DNA of 64,000 bases, from assembly GCA_944472135.2 (NCBI GenBank), contig OX235267.1, forward strand, positions 16,475,452 through 16,539,451, in the 5' to 3' direction. The translations under genes were made by a program, and so were the position numbers. Within the stretch, counting starts at the first letter, position 1; every line of letters starts with the position of its first letter. Below are positions 43,556 through 52,569 of this stretch, one piece after another. The DNA is from Trichobilharzia regenti. Lineage: Eukaryota > Platyhelminthes > Trematoda > Strigeidida > Schistosomatidae. The notes beneath the pieces were generated by a model, which did no database searches, was not told the origin of the DNA, and was given only the letters and a program-made list of their open reading frames with translations.

Positions 43556-43989
43556 TCTTTGCCACCCACCATGATGCTCTTTCTTAAGGTTATTATATAC
43601 TCATAAATCATCAGGTTGAAAACATTTTAAATAATCGTGAGAGTAAGTAGTGCTATTTGGACACAATTGAACAATTAAAACAAAATAAATCCAAGGAAAT
43701 AGATACAATCTGTAGGATGGAAGTTTTGGTAGCCCAGGATTTAAGCAGGCCACCTACGACTGGGCACTTGGGATAAAACTTGGGCACTGTGGAGGTAGAT
43801 TATAACTGCATTATGGATAGGATTTTATTTTGTTAAATCGCACAGTGTTGTACAGTAGTATTAACTGATGATGTTTCGAGCACAAATTTTTGCTCATAAT
43901 AGTACCAAGTAACTAACGCAACTTTTCCGGTTAGAGAGGAAAAAGCACGTCGCGTTCAAAAAGCATGCGCGACTACGTCAATCTATTTT

Positions 43990-44680
43990 TAACTGCATGC
44001 ACTTTGGATGTCACTCCTAGTTTTTTCCTGCTTTTGCGCTGTATCCTTAAGAGGAGATTTGTAGGGGAGAAATTTCTGGTACAAATTCAGAACGCCGATT
44101 TGGTATATTATTGTATTATTACCATTTTTAGTATATGATCTATGGAAATGTTTCTGTTACACCAAGTCACGTTTACCGCGAACATTGCTGTGAGTTTGGG
44201 AAGACTAAGATCAGATGGAGAAAACAATCAAACTCAAAAAACTAATGACACCTCACCGAATATTCCTTAAATTTTAATTTCGTGTGTCCCTCAATCTTGT
44301 TTATGTTGAATTCCCATAAAATATTTTATCGTAGTCATCTCGACTCAGCTATTACTACATGATGCTTATGTGGATAAATGGGATTCGGAGCTACACAGTA
44401 AGGCTAACAGGAGAATGGCCTCAACGCACATGTCTTAGCAAAAACTGTCCGTTTCAAACGGGAATGAAGTGCGGAAGTATTCAGATATGTATATCATGTA
44501 AACAAAGTCCCCTGTAGTGGTGGGCGTCTTCATAAATATGTGTTGGGGGAATGTAGGCAATGTAATAATACACTTTTCATATCGGCCAATCCCTATACAC
44601 GATTACCTGTACTATTGTCACACTTATTCTTTGAGGACAACAGTGGTCTCAACCTCTTGAACAGCACTCCATACCGACCT
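43990..44680. other. Intergenic, nothing recognised
   Basis: No repeat or gene recognised. A 102-codon frame runs into the solo LTR and is interrupted by it. Confidence 0.4.
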
Positions 44681-44689
44681 AAGTACTTC

Positions 44690-45045
44690 TGTCAGTCACG
44701 TCTCAAAAACCGTCACTGCCCAGCTCTTGCTACGCTGGGCCTCTCGCTGTCCCTCGAAGCCTTTCAGAAACGCTTAGTACTAGCAGACGCAAAAACCAAA
44801 ACACCGATTGGTTACTCGAGAATTCTTTATTCTAACACCAACATATGAACAACATAATAGCTAAGGTCTATGAATAAATATCACAATAATAAGTCACGAT
44901 ATTACTTCTGAAGGATTTTTACGCTCTTTTTGAACAGAGACCGATGAGACGATGACCGGTGTATTGATGCCTCCGCGAAAATTGAGGAAGTTGGTTTTGA
45001 GCAAACAACCATGAATTGATCGTCCATTCTCCAACTACATTGACA
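44690..45045 (-). repeat. Solo BEL LTR with target duplication
   Basis: 356 bp, TGTCAG...TTGACA, same family as the LTRs at 33243 and 36660, with an exact 5-bp duplication ACTTC (44685-44689, 45046-45050). Confidence 0.92.
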
Positions 45046-45129
45046 ACTTCCAGCTTGGCTTTCCTGACATCCTTCTACAATAGCCCTTTTACAGTCAACG
45101 TTCCTGTTTTCTTTCACATTTCATGTAGT

Positions 45130-48100
45130 GGGTAAACTCCCGACGCAAAATAAAAGCTGTTAGCATCTTCAGTTTCGCCTTGAGGCATATAAATCTGTCC
45201 AACGAGTAAGACAAGCTCTGGACTGTATTTGGCTCACAAGTTGCCTCTATTAATACATCAGTGCTGATGAAAGCGCTGTCTTAGCCCTTTTATATTCCCA
45301 GAATAGTTTGGTCAGTGAAACCACTCGTTAGTCTTATTATCGCCATCTAATGAGAGTCCATGTGATGCTCAATCTGAAAACTTCCGTCTGCCGTAGACAT
45401 TTCTCTAGCGATCTCATAAAGACGATATATGTATGACTGCAAACCGATTCACCAAAGTGAAGACGATGGAGGAGCTGCTAATTCCTATCTAGGTTTAGTC
45501 ATGGATCTAGGCAGCGCACCTCTATAATATTTTATTTCTGGAACAGAAACCAGCCATTTTTATGGACAGAAACATCTTCAAGATGAGCTTATGTGACAGC
45601 AGTGGAAGCAAACTCTGAGGCATCGCCGAAAAAATAAAGCTGAATGGTTGGTGGCTGACAAGAATGAGGCACAGAGAATAGTGGCATGTGAGCTTTGTCC
45701 AGGTAACGAATATTATTATACCAACAGTTCCAAATGTCCCGCTTTCCACTTTAAATTATCTGGCAGTCGGCGGTATACGTGTTGGAATACTGGCTACGTT
45801 TAATGCTGAAGTTGCAAGTGGCGAAAGGGTTATCCTAACTAGTTTACTACTTAAGTTTGGAGTTTGGAAGAAACACTATCAGTTAGTAAATTGCATTCCT
45901 TTCCAGACATACTCAGGACTTCCTCTTTAAGTGAAGAATATCGGTGTTCCATTCTGCACGGTTTCCTTACGTATTGGCTTCGTTACTCCTGAGTCTTTCC
46001 TAATTCATTTACTCAAACTCAATCATCCTGGCTTCGGGATCTGCTTCAGCCAAAAACAAATAAATACACCATAATCTCATGTATTAACACTTGTGATCAG
46101 ATCGTCATAACAATCCTTGAATAAAATTACCAGAGCTAGTCGAGATGATCTTTTGTGGGGAAAATGTTGCTCAACATGGTACATAAGAGGCTCCGATAAT
46201 ACGCACATTCACTCAGCAAACCATTTATTCCGCTTCCGAATTCTGGTTGCTTGTAATCTTCTCAAAAGTTTTCTTAGCGCTCATCGGAGTTAACAGACGA
46301 GAGGACAGATATTCCACACCAGAATCTCCTAAATGTCTGCTGCAGTTTCACTACACCAACATGCAGTAACCGAGATGTTTTTAGGTTTATGCAGCCAATA
46401 CAAACACATACGTTAAACATAGCTGATCAGTAGATATGGTGGGGGTCACTAAGGTGAATCGCCCCATTCTGCAGGAACAGCAATATACAAATTAAAGGCT
46501 CGAGATATTCTGATTTTTATGAGGGCTTAGATCTTTATCTTGAAAAAGATAATAATGAACGCCTTGACAGATCATGCTTCTACCTCTAAATATATACTAT
46601 TCGCCCAGCCTATTGTTGAGATGCGACCATGTGGGCTCTGCATAGATTTATGGGGCATCTTATAAACTAACTTGCTGTCCATTGTCGGATCTTTAAATAC
46701 CACTTCACAATGTCTTATCTCATTCATTTTGCAATAACGTCTTTACTTGATCCTCATTATATCCCATTAAACCTAACATTCTACAGCTCTTTATGACTTA
46801 TTATATTCCTACTCTCTGAAGGGTACGGTTGTACATTAAATGCACAAAAAGGTATAAAACAAAAACAACTGGCACAACTGAGGATAAATGTATTAAAACC
46901 AAAAGTGGACATCATGATAGTACGAGGTATATGTGTTGCATTATACATTGCAAATGAACGTTGTCAGCCTAGAAAGTTTTCTTTTTTTAATGCATTTATT
47001 AATGATACTTGCACTTACCTATTTCATTACAATTTAATGATTCACCTCAGCACTTTTACTTTTCTAAAACAGCTTTCAATCCCTTGTAAACGCTGTACTT
47101 ACCTCAATATTGGTTGGTTATCGTATGCCGACAACCACGGGATGAAAACGAAACGAAGTCGATTTTCCCGCTCAACCTGGAGGACAACTGTACAATTCAA
47201 TAACTATACAGCCTAGTTCAGACAATGTGTATTTATATATATCAAATATTTAACTGTTGAAACATTATTAACTTGTAGACAATCTACGATTTGATATTAT
47301 ATCATACTTGATCGTGCCTGTAAAAATGGCATGCATTTTCATGCAAATTTATATGTTTATATGAGAATATACATTATTATTATTATTATATGTGGACACC
47401 TTGACATAATTAAAGTCAATAAATTGTGCATCAAACGCTTTCAGTGAATATTATCGTAACACTCTATGTTTTGTCAAACAAAATTATTTATGGTGGAATA
47501 GTACTTTACCACTGCACTTGGAGTAAGTTCTTATGCCAGAGTTCGTTGTCACCAATCTACGGATAACTTGGTCACTGACACTCAGTATACTGGAACTGCA
47601 ACAAACATCTCGAAGATCCCAGGTCTCTAGAGATATGTCCCTCGGATTTTGTGGCTCACATAGGCGCACCAGGTGGAGGGGCTTTAATTTACTTTGAGGC
47701 GAATTCATGGTTTATAAATGGGTAAATTCGTTGCTGAACGTATGAATTTTTTAGACCAGCATTTCTTCAGAGTAGTTGAACAAACCTGTAAAAATTCGGT
47801 AAGTGTTGTTGTCGGTTATTAGAAAAAATGAGTAAATAGAACAATGTGTATAAGATCGGTATGACAAGGAGAAATAAAAGAGATTGTAAAGGTTGTGAAT
47901 ATATATGAGTGCGAAATAAAGCTTTAAAAATATCACGAATGTAGCGAAATTGTCAGATAGTTTCATTAAGTGACAGCCCACACAGTAAACTACTTTCCCA
48001 TCAGACGGTAATGGATGTCTAGTTTTCGTTTATCTGACTATCTCTGGAAGCTAACAGCCTGTCAAATGATGACATCGTCATCCCTGTGTTTTAACGTGAA

Positions 48101-48140
48101 TAACTCTTTAAGCAGTATGGTATGAACACGAGTTTGTTCC
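45130..48140. other. Intergenic 3 kb, nothing firm recognised
   Basis: No long frame with recognisable family features. Near 47310-47390 a stretch reading TGCCTGTAAAAATGGC...GAGAATATACATTATTATTATT resembles the LINE 3' ends seen at 49495-49556, so at least one truncated LINE 3' end may be here. Confidence 0.4.
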
Positions 48141-48149
48141 TGTTTTTTA

Positions 48150-48435
48150 TGGTAACTCCTTTTGCATCATGCCGGGTAGAAGTATTGTGCCGTCCCTGTA
48201 GTGTGCAAACTGTTGGGAGAATTTGTATTGCACAGTTTCGCAGGTCACTGTCCGTCCACATTTAGTTCTGCCATAGTTGAGAGCATATACGTCTAGCTTT
48301 TTGAGTCGGTCGTCATACGTCGAATGTTTTAACCTGATGATAAGTTCAGTTGGTGTTCCATGCACAACCTCTAGGTGATTATCTCTGTCTTCAGCAGTGA
48401 TATTATAATAACTTCTTACTTGTTCACGCAGCAAA
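48150..48435 (-). mobile_element. CR1-like ORF2 C-terminal fragment
   Basis: A 95-codon minus-strand frame contains LKHSTYDDRLKKLDVYALNY and GRTVTCETVQYKF. This matches the [29 protein letters not shown] region of the CR1 ORF2 (55081-55180) but from a more distant family. Confidence 0.6.
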
Positions 48436-48689
48436 TTTCATGCGATTCAAAAAGTCTAAATATCTATTGTGTAAGGGACTGCTAACTGAGAGAGATCCAT
48501 TAATACCAATTAGAGAAACCAATATTCAAATGTCCACTGCAATTAACATAATCTTATCAAGCATATGATTAGGATTCCCGCCCGAAGATTTTAAAACTAT
48601 TTTTAGGTAATGAAGAATGCCATTTAAGAAACTGTTTGGCTTAAACTTAGACTGAGGTGCATAATATTATGATATATATATATTATGCT

Positions 48690-49365
48690 ATGATTAATTC
48701 CAAACCATTTATCCCATAATCACTCAAATTCCAGGAACGATCCAATTCTACCATTTAAAGAAGCTGGCGGACACGATGTAAATGAGTATTCATGATCTGC
48801 AATAAAGAAGCAACTGGTTTTCAACATTTTACTCAACTTACGAGTACAGTCCGCCATGCAGACACAAATGGAGCAAATGGAGAATTCTGGAATCGACCTC
48901 GCACCATTTGATGCAGTAAAACAACTTAGCATGACTTTATCTAATTTTCGCCCCCACGATCAAATTTCTTTCCTGTTATGAAACTACGATAAGACTGCTG
49001 AAAAATGGAATAAATATATCACTGATCTCAATATAATACATCAATAATCTTTAAGCCAAGGGTGCTGTTCACAACAAAGTTATGTAGGAGAATTGACTTC
49101 AAGCTTTATTTTTCCCAGATATCTGTATTACATTCATGTGATGTCTGGGTTTTTTGTTAATGCGAAGACAATATTTCTATATCTCTTTATGTGCTACACA
49201 AACTGACTTTATAGCAGACTGTTCCGACTGACTCTAATGTCAGAAAGAACAACCAAACTGTAAGTCCATTATACATCAAATTATGTGTAATTTATATAAT
49301 AACTTATCCATGCCTGTACAATAGGTATGTTCCTGCATGAACAGGAAGGAATATATTATTATTAT
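48690..49365 (+). repeat. Unclassified ~700-bp retroposon (family R700), copy 2
   Basis: Inverted counterpart of 16990-17690. In the plus sense it carries the ORF end FDAVKQLSMTLSNFRPHDQISFLL-like with a stop at 48979-48981, the same non-coding 3' part, the TCCTGCATGAACAGGA hairpin, and an ATATATTATTATT tail. Confidence 0.65.
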
Positions 49366-49556
49366 TAAAACAATATTTATGCATGCCTATACAATTGGTG
49401 TACCCTACATAGCTAGGGAAAAAATGTACTTTATTATATTATCTTTACTAAATATGCTTATTAATATTATGTGTAAATTATCGAATTGATGATGCCTGTA
49501 AACTGGCGTCCCTCATGTAAAAAATGAGAATATATATTATTATTATTATATTATTA
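49366..49556 (+). repeat. Two further truncated LINE 3' ends in tandem
   Basis: After the R700 tail come ATGCCTATACAATTGGTGTA with a small hairpin CCCTACATAGCTAGGG, then TGATGCCTGTAAACTGGCG with CTCATGTAAAAAATGAG and (ATT)n. Both share the TGCCTGTA-hairpin-(ATT)n layout of the R700 end, so they look like stacked, heavily 5'-truncated insertions. Confidence 0.5.
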
Positions 49557-50528
49557 TTATTATTGCACCCCCAATGCTGAGAAGAGACGCCAACCCATTG
49601 GAAAGAGTTCAACGAGGGGCAACAAAAGGAGTGGTTGGTCTCCGAAACAAACCATATGATGAAAGGCTGAAGAAATTAGGCCTGTTCACACTTAGTTACC
49701 GTCGGCTTAGCGGGGATTTGATTACTGCCTACAAAATAACAAATGACCAGAAACACCCAAACAAAGGTGTTCTGCCATTGAGTAGGTATAGGCTTCCACG
49801 TGGAAATCCCAGAAGGATAGCTCACCAGAGGGCAAGGACCCGGGTGCGCTCCCACTTCTTTTCACTGCGGGTTTGCCGTCCCTGGAATACCTTGCCGCAT
49901 ATGTAGCTATGGCACCGTCTTTGGACGCCTTTAAGCGAAGGCTGGACAACCATGCAGCGATACAAGGACTGAATCCAAATGGCCTATCTCCTTAAAATCG
50001 CATATACCAATCAGGGCAGATAATTAAACTCGTCATTTTACTTCTTTACATTCTCTCCCGTCTTACTCTCCTGACAACTTATTAATATTATAATTACTAT
50101 TATTATTATTACTATTACTGATATATATATATATTATTCTTCAAACTTCATGTGCTGACTATTGTTACGCTTTCCTACTTCCGTTTCTGTCTCTTAGTCT
50201 GAATAGCTTCACTAATTATATCTATTATTATCATTATTATTATTACTATCTCTTTTCTCTTGTCGACAATACCGAAGGACTAATTGGCGAAAGAATCAAC
50301 TCCAACCACAGTAGTAACAGTCTTAACATACCTCATACTACAAACCACATATAATTAATCCCAGCACTACTCCCTTTGGAGTCAACCAAAGCTACGACAG
50401 TCGAGTGGCGGGACAAGCTACGCAGAAGTTTACCGAAGATCAGGAACCTATACCTCACAATCAAGAAGCGAGCACAAAGAAATCAAATTGGTTTATACTA
50501 GCTCGTAAAAACGATATTGGATATTGGA
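49557..50528 (+). mobile_element. 5'-truncated CR1 copy (3' end only)
   Basis: Begins inside the C-terminal part of ORF2 (ATTGCACCCCCAATGCTGAG, same as 55031) and runs through the stop and whole 3' UTR to the 3' terminal heptamers GATATTGGATATTGG. Differences from the downstream full-length copy are few. It abuts directly the 5' end of that copy. The residual ORF (49574-49906) has a small deletion near its end (TLPHM in place of SLPADVAM). Confidence 0.9.
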
Positions 50529-50935
50529 TAGACGCTACAAGTAAATTTAATCAACGACGTGCTTTTTCCTCTCCAACCGGAAAATACCAATTCTGTGAAT
50601 TATCCGTTTGGGAAACCTGATCTTCCTAGCCGGTGAATTTAATTCAACCATTACTTACATAGTAAATCTCTGTGTGGTAAGTCCAGCTGTCTCGAACTAC
50701 TGCCAAAGCTTCAGGTGCTACTTTTGTAGCAGCATCTTCCTCACTCGTTCAGAGAAACAAGACTTGTTGGTCTACCACGTGATTGCCGTGAAGCCGATCA
50801 TTCAGAAAGTACTAGGTAAAGTCGAAAACCTTTTCTTTTCCTTGCCTTACACTTTTTCAGTCTTATTCTTGCTCTTTTGGTTAGAAACTGTTGCTCTCTT
50901 AGACGTACATAGCATAATTTATAGTGATTGTTAAT

Positions 50936-51547
50936 ATGGTTGTTGAAAGCAGCCTTAAAAAAGCCACTAGAATACCGTACTCTGTAGTCACAAGGGCTTC
51001 AGCCAGGGAAGGAAAAAATCCAGGGATTTCAACCCCTTCCCGCATACCGATCCTAAAGACTCGTGTAGCTTTAGTCTGCCCTGATACAACGCCTGCATTG
51101 CCACAGTCTAGTACTGAAACGGCACAGGCAATACCACAAGGACAGAATTCTACACCTGCATCAACTGTAGGCCAGTGTGTGAAACACATCAAGCCTAAAA
51201 GGAAACGTTCAAGACGTCATAAGACCTCGAAGGCGTCATCAAGGAAAGGGGATGAATGCCAGGCGTGCAGCATCACAGTTTCTAAAACTGATTCAGCGTT
51301 TGAATGTAATTTTTGCAAACGATGGGTGCACTGCCGTTGTGACAAAGAAGTACCGAAAGCATACTATGAGTTTATGAGAAATAACCCATGCCCATGGTTT
51401 TGGTACGTGTGTCCACTTTGTCGCCCTGGCATAGTCCCACAAAGCGTGTCTGCGGATAGCAGAAATAACATGCTCTTGTGCCCCAACACAGTATCATGCA
51501 GCTCCCCCCTGCTAAACTCGCACTGCCGAAACTGGTCAAAGACTTAA
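50936..51547 (+). pseudogene. CR1 ORF1, N-terminal part with PHD finger (frameshifted copy)
   Basis: The start ATG at 50936 gives MVVESSLKKATRIPYSVVTR, and the minus-strand copy at 39568 starts at the same point. After a basic stretch (KPKRKRSRRHKTSKAS) comes a C4HC3 PHD-type zinc finger: CQAC, CNFC, VHCRC, and CPLC after a Trp-rich segment. PHD domains are known in CR1 ORF1 proteins. The frame continues past the finger, then leaves the coding phase near a C6 run at about 51504-51509. Coding similarity continues one frame away in the ORF at 51478-52569, while the minus-strand copy reads through in one frame. A 1-nt deletion in this copy is therefore the likeliest reason. Confidence 0.8.
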
Positions 51548-52569
51548 AGAAGGACACACCAGCCCTACTGACTGGAAATGCCAATTCTCACAAGGTGAAG
51601 ATTAGCAAGGTTCCATCCACATCAGGGGAGGGCAAAATTACAAAGGCACCACTTGCATCCACTAGCAAGCCTGGCAACACAAAAAAGGCTGTCCAGGTAC
51701 CGACGAAGCCTAATGTTGCTAATGATGCAAAGGACTGCAAGAAGCCGAAGGCAAAACCTAAGTCTGAGGGTAGTCGGTCTAACTCTCTCATCCTCTTTAA
51801 CGTACCTGTGAGCACGGATAGCTTGCTCGAACAACGGGCCCTGTTTGATCAGGAACAGTGGTCCAACCTGTGTGGCAAACTAGGTCTGAACATTAGTTCA
51901 GCAAAACTGTGCAGACTGTACAGGGGTGTCCACACGCCTCAGGGTAAGCCACCCCCATTACGGGTTACACTGGACTCTGCCGAAGAGGCCGAAAAAGTAC
52001 TGTTAATGGCTCAGGTACTAGCCCTGGACAGAAGTTCTAACATAAGAGCGCGGCAAGATAGACCATGGGCCGTCAGAAATATGGCGAGGGAGTCACCGGA
52101 ACTGATGCCTTCCACCTCTATGGTGGTACACGGTGTTCCGGAGCTGGAAACCGGCACTGCTTGTGAAAAACACATGCACGACGTACAACAATGGAGATGG
52201 CTGTCATCTCAGATGGCCCCTGGCGCTTCTGGAGCCATCTCCATTTTCCGACTACCTCGTCCCGCTCATCTAACATTGATTAACTCTCCAAAGCTGCTGT
52301 GTGTCACATTCAACTCCCCGGAGCAGTTGTCCATATCACTTCAACGGTGGTATGAGACCAAGGGAAAAATTGGAGGACACATCCGATGCTGTGAAAGCAG
52401 ACCCAGAAATATAAGGAGGCAGCAAACTGAGGCTTTAATACGACCCCAAGCTTCGGTGACACTAGAGCGATGCAGCTCTGAGAATAATAGTCTGTGTCTC
52501 CCAAGTGTCCTGCCTAAATCCATTGAAAAAAACTACAACGGGCCGGTTCTATCGGAATCGGCCAACTAG
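51478..52569 (+). pseudogene. CR1 ORF1, C-terminal part (RNA-binding-like) ending at a frameshift cassette
   Basis: The real coding part starts near 51505, where it takes over from the upstream frame (LALPKLVKDLKKDTP aligns with VKLSKNRKQDIP of the other copy). It has a basic Lys/Pro-rich stretch, then two segments that look like RRM-type beta-alpha folds: SNSLILFNVPVSTDS...LRVTLDSAEEAEKVL and TSMVVHGVPEL...LLCVTFNSPEQL. ORF1 proteins of LINEs bind nucleic acid. The frame ends at TAG 52567-52569. Twelve codons before the stop it contains the heptamer A AAA AAC in phase, followed by a hairpin, and ORF2 is open in the -1 frame from that exact point. Confidence 0.75.
52527..52563 (+). promoter_or_regulatory. 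Candidate -1 programmed ribosomal frameshift signal between CR1 ORF1 and ORF2
   Basis: Slippery heptamer A AAA AAC at 52527-52533, in the phase needed (ORF1 codons GAA AAA AAC). A 7-nt spacer TACAACG follows, then stem GGCCGGTTC (52541-52549), loop TATCG and stem GAATCGGCC (52555-52563), a 9-bp helix with one G-U pair. The -1 frame has a TGA at 52524-52526, so it is open only from the heptamer on and runs 979 codons to 55466. The ORF2 frame has no ATG until about 52797, inside the endonuclease. All elements of a classical -1 signal are thus present. Confidence 0.75.

Larger units (their letters stand above)
40378..43985 (-). mobile_element. Nearly full-length CR1-superfamily LINE (single-ORF type)
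   Basis: On the minus strand: a ~430-bp 5' UTR (about 43985-43556), endonuclease ORF, reverse transcriptase ORF, ~480-bp 3' UTR and a short (ATT)n tail near 40380-40395. No ORF1 is seen upstream of the endonuclease. A 30-nt box in its 5' UTR (43922-43952) is shared with the CR1 at 50529. Only one frameshift separates the endonuclease and RT. Confidence 0.82.

Noticed and set aside
46905..47216. 103-codon ORF as a host gene
   Set aside because: Composition is irregular, no conserved motif was recognised and there are no splice signals or neighbours to support it.
51500..51512. A second possible -1 frameshift site at the C6 run in ORF1
   Set aside because: The run does not have the X XXY YYZ phase in the ORF1 frame and the sister copy reads through in one frame, so a one-base deletion explains it better.
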